Shown in pieces: positions 10,601 through 19,923 of a DNA stretch of 64,000 bases. A program made the position numbers and the translations under genes. The notes under the pieces were generated by a model. It was given only the letters and a program-made list of their open reading frames with translations, made no database searches and had not been told where the DNA came from. The stretch comes from Craspedostauros australis. Its lineage: Eukaryota; Bacillariophyta; Bacillariophyceae; Mastogloiales; Achnanthaceae. Every line of letters begins with the position of its first letter. Within the stretch, counting starts at the first letter, position 1. The DNA is taken from contig JAMXDE010000010.1 in NCBI GenBank assembly GCA_026770025.1, forward strand, positions 1,488,001-1,552,000. Reading direction: 5' to 3'.

Positions 10601-13600
10601 TTCCTGCTGCGTTCGGGTACGCTCACTGGGTCAGAATCGTCTAGAAAGATGCACACAGCTGCGGCAAGGGTCACAAGCCTTCCGCTCTGCGCCGCATGCC
10701 AATTCGGAAAGCTGCACCGTCGCCCTTCCCCAGGAATAACTCAACATGTCGTCCGTGACAAACAAGGAGTTTTGCGCACCGATCACTTGTTCCCAGGACA
10801 ACAAGTATCAGTGGACCACTTCGTCGGTCGAACACCAGGACGCCTCTTCTCAGGACGAGGCAAAGGCGATCCAAACGAAATGTACAAAGGCGGAGCCATC
10901 TTCGTCGATCACGCATCAGGATACATCCATGTGGAACCTGTGGCAGCGCTAACCACGCACGCCACCCTCGAAGCCAAGGAACGGTTCGAATTGATGTGTC
11001 GTGATGTTGGAGTCCCCGTACGATCGTATCTATCCGATAACGCCACCACCTTCACCTCACCCGAATACTCCAAACACCTTGAGATATTCCATCAAGTCCA
11101 TCAATTCGCAGGTGTCGGCGCACATCACCACAATGGAATCGCCGAGCGAAGCATTCGAACAATTGTCTCAATGGCCCGAACCATGATGATGCATCAAAGC
11201 ATCCACTGGCCAACGATGTTTGACGCTCAACTGTGGCCAATGGCCGTCGTACACGCCGCGTACATCTATAATCGCGTGCCTAATCCCGCCACCGGCCTCA
11301 CACCTTATGATGTTCTGTCACGCATCCGTCTTCCCCTCAAGCAACTTCATAACCTGCACGTATGGGGCAGTCCAGTCTATGTCCTTAACAAAGCACTGGC
11401 TGATGGACGCAAAATACCCCGATGGGAACCAAGAGGAGAAAGATACGTGAACATGGGTCTCTCTACGAAGCATGCCTCAACCGTACCTCTGGTCCTATCA
11501 CCACGGACAGGTTCAATCACACCCCAGTTCCATGTTGTGTTCGATGACTGGTTCGCAACGATTGCTACCGACTTGAAGCAACTTCCAAGCTATCAATCGG
11601 AAGAATGGACTCGCATGTTTGGTGACACAACCTTCCAATATCCATTCGATGACGACGATGTGGAATCAATGGAGCAGGACGACATTTTCGCATCAGATAC
11701 ACGAGACCACAACCGGTTACAATGCAACGACAATAATACTCCACCACCGAGAATCGATACGCGAAACCAACAAACCATCCGTGAAAGAGCGCCACAGGTA
11801 TTGGCGAAAGAGTCGCAACCAAGGACACAACAGATCCCGGACCTCATGAGTGAAACTCTCGCCCCTCCAATGCCAGTCTCAGAGGGAGCCGATAGGCAAA
11901 TGTCTTTGACAGAGGGAGCTACCTATGAGTCCCCGGTATCTGATCCTACTATAGAATCATCGGACCAGCGAACACTTCAACCGCAATCGAGTCCACCTCT
12001 CCAAGAGTCGCCAATTTCAGAACCGGCAACTCCATTACCACTCTCAGCTCCGACGCAAATTGATACCAGCTCCACACCACCCACGATGCCTAAGTCTGAG
12101 CCAACGCCAACAAGGCTCCGAAGCACGAGAAATCGCAAACAACCAAAGCGATTCACGTATGCGCGCATGGGAGGCAAAGCAGCCTGGTTGGACGACGAGG
12201 ACACCGATGATTACTACTTCTGCCCTGCAGTAGCTACCTTGGAAGAAATCGAACAGGCCACCACACCCAGGGAATTGCACCCCGATTCATCATCGATCAT
12301 CAAATTCTCACAAGCTGTCGTCGATTGCCTACATACAATTGAACCTCTCCAACGCAAAGGCAGCGACTCTCTCTCCATCGATCTACACCAATTCAAGGTG
12401 GACGCCCACTACTTGTTGCGCAGACTTCGAGGTCGATTCAACACATTGAATCCACAGCCAACCAACGTCGTCCTTCCAACGTTTGCTCCAAAGCCGGCTG
12501 AAGCAGAAGAAGCAAGCATCAACATGGCCGACTGGTGGCAACCGGACCCCGACGACATGACCGAGGAAGGAGCGACTCCATTTCAGGAGACGTACAACAA
12601 CTTCCACTCGGACATGGAGGACCACTTCGAGAAAGACCTCAACAGTGTCTTTCTCAACGAAGACCTCCTCCGACTGGCCACTGACCACGCCGTCGAGCAG
12701 TTCGTGGAGAAGCTGAGCACCTTTATCAGCACTGGCACGATGGAACCTCGCTTCGACGCTCTCGACTTCATGTCCAAGGCCAAATCAGGGCCATGGTACT
12801 ACCAAGATCCCGAGCACTTGATGAACCAAGGGTACCTTCCACCCAAATCTGCGTACAGCGCAGAAGCATTCGTCCAAAGGACTCGCTCCGTGTGGAACGC
12901 GATGATCGAAAATCATCACTACCGTCTCGCATTCGAGCTGCTCCGTCGCCAGGTGACGACGATCCGACCAGGACCCTGGCTACGCCCAAGCGAATATGAG
13001 ATTGAGCAATTCGTCCAAGGCATGATTGAGTCGAACACGGCGCCACTCACTTCGGCCCCAGCGACCCGTTCTGCCAACCAAGGATCCATGCTCGATATCG
13101 ACTCGTCATCCACACTCGAAATCAATCCGTCATTCATCCTTGACACAGCGAAGTGCATTCCATCAACTACATGGGCGAACATCGAGCAGCATGCCTACTC
13201 TGTCGCAATCATCGAGCCACAGAAGGATGCAACAAACTTCCCCACCTACGTCGATAATCGCATGATCAGCTACTTCGCCGCAGGTGGCGACTTGGATATC
13301 GCCGAACGCACTTCGGTGTACAAGGCATCCAACACCGACCCAGACACCCTCTCCTTCGACGAAGCCATTCGCGACGACAACAAGGACGAGTGGATGCAAG
13401 CCGCCGAAAAGGAGATTCGAGATCTCACGGAAAAGGGCACGTGGGAGGAAGTGAAGAAGATCGACGTTGTCAACGATCGCATCTTTCCAGGAACCTGGGT
13501 CTTTCGCCGCAAGCGACTCCCCGACGGAACCATTAAGAAATACAAGGGACGCTGGTGTTGCCGTGGAGACCTCATGCATGAGGACGCCTCCACCTACGCA

Positions 13601-14917
13601 CCAGTCGTCGCATGGTCATCCGTCCACATCTTCCTCAGCACTTCCATCGTCATGGGCTGGACAACAACTTCCATCGACTTCACGAACGCTTTCGTGCAAG
13701 CATCCATCCACAAGCCCGTCTACCTTCATCTCCCTCGCGGATTCAAATCAACGAAGGGTCCCGACACCTGCCTCAAGCTCCGCAAGAGCCTGTACGGCTT
13801 GACGATTGCTCCTCGCCTCTGGTATGAACACCTTATCCGAGCTCTCACTACGATCGGCTTCAAGGCCTGCGACCAAGAGCAGTGCTTGTTCATCAAGCAA
13901 GACATCATGATCGTCCTCTACGTTGACGATGCGGGCATCGCCTCCAAGACTAAGCAAGCCGCCAACGACTTTATCAAGTCAATGCGTGACCTCGGCTTCG
14001 AGCTCACCCAAGAAGGAAGCTTCAACGAGTTCCTGGGAATCGAGCTCAGCCGTGACCCAAAAGCAGACACGGTCCATCTCCGCCAGCCAGGTTTGATCAA
14101 GAAGATCCTCGCCACAACGAAAATGGCAAACTGCAGTCCGTGCCCCGTACCAACTACACAGCTTGCACTTGGACAGTGCAAGGATGAGCCACCCATGAAC
14201 GAACCATGGAACTACCGCTCCGTCGTCGGCATGTTGTTGTATCTCACGACCAATACTCGCCCAGACCTAGCGTTCGCAGTCTCCCAAGTCGCTCGCTTCG
14301 GAAGCGACCCTCGCCGCTCACACGCCAAGGCCATCAAGCGCATCATGCGCTACCTCAAGCACACTGAGGACAAGGGCACCATCGTGCGTCCCACCGGGCA
14401 GCTCGATCTCAAATGCTACGTGGATGCAGACTTCGCAGGGCTCTACGGACGAGAAGACAGCAAGGACCCCGTCTCCGTCAAGTCGCGCACCGGCTACCTA
14501 ATCACATTGGGAGGGTGTCCCCTCATTTGGAAGTCCAAACTCCAAACTGAGATTGCTCTATCTACGATGGAGTCCGAGTACGCCGCTCTCTCTCTCGCAA
14601 TGCGCACGCTGATTCCCATCCAACAGCTCATCCGCCAAGTCATCAACAACGCAGGGACCACCATGCCGCTGCATACCAACCTCCAGTGCACGGTTTTTGA
14701 GGACAACCAAGCTTGCATTTCCCTCGCCACCAATCATCAACCAACCGCGCGCACCAAACACTTTCTGACTAAGTGGCACTTCTTTTGGTACTGGGTCAAG
14801 GCAGGGTTCATCTACATCCAGCACATTGCAACACCGGAGCAACTGGCCGACATCTTCACCAAAGGATTGTCTATCGCAGTCTTCGAATACCTACGATTCA
14901 AGATCATGGGTTGGTAA
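7652..14917 (+). CDS. copia Gag-Pol polyprotein
   Basis: A 2421-residue frame starting at ATG 7652 (ATCATGG) with no internal stop. In order: an Ala/Glu coiled coil (5-60); a Gag region (about 130-420); a zinc-knuckle-like CX2CX6HX4H (508-523) instead of the usual CCHC; two hydrophobic, membrane-like segments (about 570-625); the aspartic protease motif DSGAS (812-816); an HHCC pre-integrase finger (about 970-1017); the integrase core with D1055, D1129 and E1165, a perfect D,D-35-E; a long variable, Pro/Ser/acidic linker (about 1260-1900); reverse transcriptase (about 1945-2190) with YVDD at 2090-2093; and RNase H from D2258 to the ADIFTK signature near 2400. All catalytic residues that I can check are present. 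At 2421 residues it is far longer than typical copia polyproteins (about 1300-1500), mostly because of the linker. Confidence 0.97.
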   Translation: MAEVTTPATLEELQAQLEAITVENARLTQATLAAEAAAEAANAAIATAQAAATATTTPSRPGLERSRSAGDTRTRTDQSFLNDSIFDMGTPMPKKSRKSEEDSEDDDHDLSGKPTVPIMGGILKQGRNWVPWTAGAPNGHWTGLQDESHTRWTNSQQQRILHNGADSTNQSKREQGLTDKFKKGGNIQQFIRLVRNHMARTGLLTMAYIADANVESGMTCVLDSPAAFTLEDATKHFEEFHLKWDHYDVQNNETASAFFRDSLDPVLEDQLMNRIEPKFHDNFITLFVEFMNSNSANSLDEQDALAAKIREVNCRRFPNENVGLMAVHLRALCKRLDDAGRFDLRLLRTILDAFLQAGGQIRSGEQYRRPLYVMKDDLEEILMRLPVFTYEYARPQLAAKDLTWMAICNKAESSYENEVRGNRWHAIRRTRDSNVPKYSYANNVVQNPSANVLEQHKGFSKNDGKRNNFKKPKERDAKRNAGQGWSSKAPKPGEPQRKLVNDKTFMWCAKCRRWRLSHNTESHQDNFKFKAKAKGKNVPKQDNLSIDMAAWTCFTATSSQDEDTWWSLVWNLFTSFNYFSSIVGMVLLFASLQVITIGVEYGWYIAAANAWMLIAVTLLLLHTNVPRRPDSINSVDLVYNKARVKERNKQVHKRPTHFNGAVKRSLYDLVMESLDPDAPKPVNVSRGNSPRTKRVWHPQARTKSRNHRSKRRHWNQSKNSTYGKNQTLTTAKLPRQEGRTSSISRNLWSLYPTRGIDLMCDRNQKQQCDNDMPALLTLQGLASYFSNRNAFASPAKAESYLSPDAPFELVWDSGASISVTNDLNDFCSTPSPPPRPTFLNGFLKKIQVNALGTVEWYVLDVTGSPRKLRLPAFHVPESKVKLISTSSLLEEYQGETIVFDKSSCKLSGILGNDDRNAIVANYKKSTRLPTSVGYSADNIHDVPAALTSIVSTVSDHNVNLTQPQKELLRWHYRLGHLSFSRVKFLLRSGTLTGSESSRKMHTAAARVTSLPLCAACQFGKLHRRPSPGITQHVVRDKQGVLRTDHLFPGQQVSVDHFVGRTPGRLFSGRGKGDPNEMYKGGAIFVDHASGYIHVEPVAALTTHATLEAKERFELMCRDVGVPVRSYLSDNATTFTSPEYSKHLEIFHQVHQFAGVGAHHHNGIAERSIRTIVSMARTMMMHQSIHWPTMFDAQLWPMAVVHAAYIYNRVPNPATGLTPYDVLSRIRLPLKQLHNLHVWGSPVYVLNKALADGRKIPRWEPRGERYVNMGLSTKHASTVPLVLSPRTGSITPQFHVVFDDWFATIATDLKQLPSYQSEEWTRMFGDTTFQYPFDDDDVESMEQDDIFASDTRDHNRLQCNDNNTPPPRIDTRNQQTIRERAPQVLAKESQPRTQQIPDLMSETLAPPMPVSEGADRQMSLTEGATYESPVSDPTIESSDQRTLQPQSSPPLQESPISEPATPLPLSAPTQIDTSSTPPTMPKSEPTPTRLRSTRNRKQPKRFTYARMGGKAAWLDDEDTDDYYFCPAVATLEEIEQATTPRELHPDSSSIIKFSQAVVDCLHTIEPLQRKGSDSLSIDLHQFKVDAHYLLRRLRGRFNTLNPQPTNVVLPTFAPKPAEAEEASINMADWWQPDPDDMTEEGATPFQETYNNFHSDMEDHFEKDLNSVFLNEDLLRLATDHAVEQFVEKLSTFISTGTMEPRFDALDFMSKAKSGPWYYQDPEHLMNQGYLPPKSAYSAEAFVQRTRSVWNAMIENHHYRLAFELLRRQVTTIRPGPWLRPSEYEIEQFVQGMIESNTAPLTSAPATRSANQGSMLDIDSSSTLEINPSFILDTAKCIPSTTWANIEQHAYSVAIIEPQKDATNFPTYVDNRMISYFAAGGDLDIAERTSVYKASNTDPDTLSFDEAIRDDNKDEWMQAAEKEIRDLTEKGTWEEVKKIDVVNDRIFPGTWVFRRKRLPDGTIKKYKGRWCCRGDLMHEDASTYAPVVAWSSVHIFLSTSIVMGWTTTSIDFTNAFVQASIHKPVYLHLPRGFKSTKGPDTCLKLRKSLYGLTIAPRLWYEHLIRALTTIGFKACDQEQCLFIKQDIMIVLYVDDAGIASKTKQAANDFIKSMRDLGFELTQEGSFNEFLGIELSRDPKADTVHLRQPGLIKKILATTKMANCSPCPVPTTQLALGQCKDEPPMNEPWNYRSVVGMLLYLTTNTRPDLAFAVSQVARFGSDPRRSHAKAIKRIMRYLKHTEDKGTIVRPTGQLDLKCYVDADFAGLYGREDSKDPVSVKSRTGYLITLGGCPLIWKSKLQTEIALSTMESEYAALSLAMRTLIPIQQLIRQVINNAGTTMPLHTNLQCTVFEDNQACISLATNHQPTARTKHFLTKWHFFWYWVKAGFIYIQHIATPEQLADIFTKGLSIAVFEYLRFKIMGW

Positions 14918-14990
14918 CAACCAACAACAAACAACAACAACGAAGGATGAAGTTTTCATCGATACCACAACTCCAATCACGACCCAACAC

Positions 14991-15000
14991 TGAGAGGGAG
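14991..15000 (+). other. polypurine tract
   Basis: TGAGAGGGAG lies immediately before the right LTR, where plus-strand DNA synthesis of an LTR element is primed. Confidence 0.75.
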
Positions 15001-15686
15001 AGTTGAGATTCAATGAGGGACAGACTATTACCGAACACGGTATCAACCCGATGGGAGAAATTCTTATTTTTGGCGCGAAATCTTCCGACTTGATCGACCA
15101 CCAAATCTTTTCTCCTCCTTTCTCTCCTCCATTCACGAATCCATCATGACTAAAACCTGACCGACCTGACTCACACCCCACCTGGGAACTATATGCTCTT
15201 CAGATCCTCCTTACTACAACATACCTCGATTCCTTCATGCTGATGACCACCACACTACCACCGTGGTCTCAACATGTATATCCAACCTGCTTCAACTCAA
15301 GCAATGGAATCCGAGGGTCAGCTTCAGCCACAGCCACTGCTTCATGACCGTCATCACTGATTGTCATGACCTACACTGCAGTGTAACTACATGTGCGGAG
15401 AGCAAAGTACTGTATTGATTGTCTACTCTGTTGCACTGAATCAAGTGCATCAGTGTGGGGTCTCGCCAAGTTGTGTGGCATCGTTTCTTCACCCTACTAA
15501 CACCAATAAGCTAACTCATAATAACAGACAAGGATTAGCTACAAAGCACTCTACTACTCATCGTTACAAGTTATAACTCTTCAACCAGCACACCTCTCTT
15601 GAACTGCATCACACGGCTATCCCGAAGCCGGCAGATTCACGAGGCATTCTCCACCGATTCGCGACGCCTACGCCCGAATCCTAACT
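15001..15686 (+). repeat. right LTR
   Basis: 686 bases, identical to the left LTR by reading except G at 15630 in place of A at 7169. It should provide the 3' end of the element RNA. Confidence 0.95.
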
Positions 15687-15691
15687 CACGT
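15687..15691. repeat. target-site duplication, right copy (copia)
   Basis: CACGT, the same as 6535-6539. Confidence 0.9.
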
Positions 15692-17792
15692 CCTAAACGA
15701 ACTTTTATCGTTCGAAAACGTTGGTGTACAGACCGAAAGAGGCCACTTATTTGCTTGGATGCTGGTGTCTCGCGGAAGCACGAGAAATAACACGAACTCG
15801 TTCATCTTTCGCCGCCCTCGTCTCATCGCTTCCAACAGTATGGCTTCCTATTGCTCTATTACAAAGCATGCTATATCAATATCTTACGTTTTGCAAAAGG
15901 GCATAATCACCTGAGACAAATCTCTGCTTTCGCAAGTTCACATGATTGTATTGTTGGTGCAAGCGCAAAGCACGAACGCCAACGAGGATAGTGATACCAG
16001 CGACAACAGCGACAATGTACGTAGCATCCTCAGATCTGTCTGAAGCAACTGCCGAACAGCGCATCCTCGGCAATAACATTTTCTTTCGCACAGCAGCGAT
16101 TCTGGCTCTCTTGGTCTCAATCTCGACTTCAATCTCAACCAAGACAACGACAAAATGGAATGCGATTTCTGTGAGACTCCACAAAGATCGACCGCAGTTC
16201 CAAGCCATCCTGTGAGAGAGGCAGCCCTGCTTGAATGCGATGAAGTACTCGTGAATCCCTGTGCAGATGATGCATAGAATACCTTCTCCCGCTCCATTCG
16301 GTTCTTCTCGCATCTATATTCAAGTGCAAGTGTCGCAGAAGAGTAGGGCAGATCGACGTGAACAGAAATTCAAGACGTGCTCGACTTTTGTCGACGATAG
16401 CCTTCAGTTCCCTCCCTTCGTTTCTCTCTTTCTTACCGTCTTGCCTTCCTGCTTCTTTCCCCGTTTGCCATCTGCGCTGAGAGTGCGCATCAAAATCCGC
16501 TCTTCTACCAAGTGAAACACTAGGTATGGTACACTACAATGTACTATCACATCCTAACAATACTCCAACACGAGTACCGGGCGGCGCCACTGCATGGAAT
16601 GGAAGAAGACTCGCGGTCCGGAACTACGTCCAATGTGGCGCTTCGGGTGCGTTCATGTATGGTAGGTACGCCAATCCTCTCTTGCGACCTGGACCATGCC
16701 GGCAGAGATATGCCGAGCCTCTGCAGCACAATGTAATGCATGTGGAGACAAGCACGACTTCACCCGACGCCCCAAAGCGCCGAAGAATACTTCTGTTTGA
16801 ATGCAGCATGCCTGCATGCCTTCCTTGTCTGCGCAGTCCCCGGACTCGGGACAAACCAGATCAGTACTTGCGCAAGTATGTACTCCATGCACTCTACAAG
16901 TACGTACGAGCTATGGTACGAACGAGGAAGTCATGAGCAGGCATCAAAAGTCCACACCAAAAGTCAGCGATGATTCTGGCACTCCAACGTCATCAAGATG
17001 CTGCCACGCGCATGGGAGAGGCTGCCTATGGTAGCGAAGCAGTCCCATGGGTTTTCATGTTGACATTCACATGCACTACGCATTGGAATCTCGGTGCAGG
17101 GAGTGACGGCAAGGCAAGCCTTGGCTGTCTGCATACATAAATCAGCAACCAGATCCAGACAGAGCTGGTTGGAAAAGATGCCCAGCTTACAATTCTATGG
17201 AACCAACTAGACGTAGATTAGAACACTCTTCTCGTCTCCTTCGCTCGGATAGAGGGCAGTACTCGTACGTTGCAAAGGCCTTCACATTCTTCACTTGCTC
17301 GCCTTCCGTTTCGGAAGAAGCGCAAACAAGTCAGGGCGAGCGGACAAGGCGGGCTGAGGAACGTGATCGATCTTTCTCACTGCCTCGCCGGTGACAAGTC
17401 TGGCGCCACACCAGCACACGAGCATGCACGAGGAGGTGCGTCATCATTGCGAAAGGCAGATATCTCTGCTTGCCGTACATAGAAGTATGGTCGAGCCGTA
17501 TTCGAGTCGCAAAGTTCTCGAAGAGAGCACCAAGACATACGCAGATTCTGACAGACTCGACAACTTCCCACGGTGTGATGTGTATGGTACTCGCAAGCCC
17601 AGGTACCATAGGTAGTATACTGCGAATCGGACGGAATATCCTCACCTGCCGGTAGGAACGCCGCTGACTTTAAAAGGCCAGCGAAGCGCATTGCTCCGTC
17701 TGACTCGAGAGCACCCCGTTCCGGGAACAAAAGACCCCACGATCAACATTCTGACACTCGTCTTCGCACATTCGGGACATAACGTAGGCCAC

Positions 17793-17800
17793 TGACGTCA
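17793..17800. promoter_or_regulatory. TGACGTCA (CRE-like) palindrome
   Basis: A perfect 8-base bZIP/CRE consensus. TGACGT/ACGTCA elements act in CO2/cAMP-responsive diatom promoters, but no neighbouring gene gives this copy a target. Confidence 0.25.
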
Positions 17801-17884
17801 CGCTCCTCTTTTGGCATGGAGCCCTCATTGTCTTGGCGTGCGTTGGTACCACACAACTGAGTTTGTGGCTCCACGAGTACGAGT

Positions 17885-17909
17885 AGAGAGAGAGAGAGAG
17901 AGAGAGAGA
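17885..17909. repeat. (GA)n microsatellite
   Basis: An uninterrupted run of about 12 AG dinucleotides in intergenic DNA. Confidence 0.9.
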
Positions 17910-19923
17910 CTCCTGGAGCTAATTGGTGTTCTGAATGTCATCGTCGTGCTGCGGAACTGCCGACCAGAGGATTCGGTGCCGTGATTTCGTATGAGATTCT
18001 GGCCGCCAGTACGAGCAGAACAGAGTAGAGCAGAACAGACCAGAGCAAGTGGGAGTGCCCAGCACGCTTTCTATCCGTACCGTTCCTACTGGAGTAGTAC
18101 GGTTCTCCTGGAGCAGAGTAGAGATATTCGTACCGACGTGTAGGTAGCCGTATCCGTATGTTACGTACCACGCGCGAAGTTGCGTCGTTTGGAGTATGTG
18201 CTCTCGACACTCCAAAGCAGTCTCCATGTGGATCGCGCTGTCTGAACGATCTGTGGATTAAGGCAACACCGTGTCCTCTTGGGCCCAGTTGTTTTGGGCT
18301 ATGGCGATTGCAATCGTCTGCATTTACATAACGTACGATAAATACACTGCCTTCCAGGAAAAGGGGTGCTCACACAGATGTTACATGTGCCAGTGCCGAT
18401 TGTTTCCGTGAGACTGTCTGTCTTACTCTCAAGTCTTTTCCGCTTTCGAAGGAAATGGAATGCATCGACAGAGGAGATGGGACACGAGCTGCGAATAACC
18501 TCATGGTTGCATTGGAGACATGCCCCATCGCCATGGGGGGTTAACCTCCAACAATCTCACATCGCACTATGGCAAATGCGTGAGCAACCATGCAACAACT
18601 GCATCAGATCAGATAAAATTGACGTGACCAGCTTCTGCTAATCCTGGTCTGGCCACGTCGCGACGCACATCATCTCTTTGAGCTTCAAAATGCCCGCATG
18701 TGTGAAACACAGTCAGCGAGTGGGACGTGAGCAGCCCATGAATCATGCACAGCGTGGGAAAAGAAGCCAACAAAAAGGCGACCACAACTGAAATGGTCCC
18801 AATTGTTTGACGTGACCAAGGCATAGCCACTCGCGTTTTGTACACGATGCGTCTCGTCTCAGAGAACAAAGCGAAACTACGGCAAATGCCGGGGACGCTT
18901 GGGGATACAATCCACTCTACACCCTCACACACGACTGTTTCGAGTAGAGTGTAGGTATGTGTGGTAAAACATGAGGACTCCACCCTCCGCAAGTATTGCT
19001 CGGAATTTGTCAGACGGTGGTGGGATGCAGCAGCGAGCACATCTTTGGACCAGAAGTCGATGGACGAAGCCAACTGAGACATAGGGCCCATAAGCCTCTG
19101 GTTTGCGAATCATCATGTCGTATGACAGAAAAGTGCGTGGTGGTGATCTGGCCCATTTCTGTGACCGGAATAGGATTCCAATGCCGATTAGTGACTGCGT
19201 GGGTCGAACAGACGCAACCACAATGAACAGATAAACTGTCATCCTCAGTTCGTGACGTGATCAGGCCTCCACTGCGCACAATGACATAACCTGTCGACAC
19301 ATGTCCTCGTGTGGAGGTGTCGCCCGTTCAGAAACAAAGACATTGCTCCCATTCAGCTCGAGAGGCCGAATGGTCGCATTTCAGCGCGTAATCTATGCGG
19401 GGTGCTCGTCATTGGCGCTTTTTTGCTGATTTCCGTGGACCCCCATACATCCACACGAAGGTTGCGCAGGTGGTCGTAGCGTATGTATGCGCATGTACGT
19501 GCGAGTATCACACTGCTGTACCGCACGAAGCCTCGAGAGACACTTTTGCGGAGCCCGAGCCTGGCCAGCCAATTCATCATCAGCAGCCACAAGGACCACG
19601 ACAAGACACGTAGCGGAGGCTGGTGGATTTCGGCCCTCGTCAGATTTCCGCTCCGCAGTGATCCCATAATCCAGCAACAGCAGCGCCTCATTCCTACCAG
19701 CTACACGAGTTCGTACAAGCACGATACAGCCCTTCAACCATCTGGCTTCTCTACGACCATCCGACCTGATCCAAGCATACAGAGAGTACCGGCACATTGA
19801 CACTTTCACATACTCCCAAACACCCGCGCACACCCACACATACCAGCTCGACGGCAATCAAACAAGCTTGGTTGAGCACACATCCATTATCTACTCCCAG
19901 TTCCACAAGAAACGGCAACCGCG

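Larger units (their letters stand above)
6540..15686 (+). mobile_element. complete Ty1/copia LTR retrotransposon (CoDi-like)
   Basis: A 9147-base element with two 686-base LTRs, a leader, one uninterrupted gag-pol frame in the copia order (Gag, protease, integrase, reverse transcriptase, RNase H), a purine tract before the right LTR, and a 5-base target duplication. The LTRs differ at only one position that I can see (A at 7169, G at 15630), so insertion is very recent and the copy may still be active. The LTR ends read AGTT...AACT rather than the usual TG...CA. It inserted 19 bases beyond the right arm of the foldback element, giving a nested arrangement. Confidence 0.95.
15692..19923. other. 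4.2-kb intergenic stretch, no supportable gene
   Basis: I see no recognisable protein or RNA gene. The longest open frames (15876-16313 minus, 18609-19091 minus, 19353-19857 minus, 16526-16936 plus) have mixed composition, no known motif, and rivals in overlapping frames. The least bad candidate is 18609-19091 minus, with an ATG at 19091 and one hydrophobic segment, but I would not call it a gene. The region is marked by many short GTAC, TACGTA and CGTAC strings and a (GA)n tract. The last 300 bases, rich in C and A, probably contain the promoter of the heat-shock-factor gene. Confidence 0.4.

Noticed and set aside
18609-19091. 160-codon minus-strand frame with ATG and one hydrophobic segment
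   Set aside because: No family resemblance, overlapping frames of similar length, and an isolated position; not enough to call a gene.
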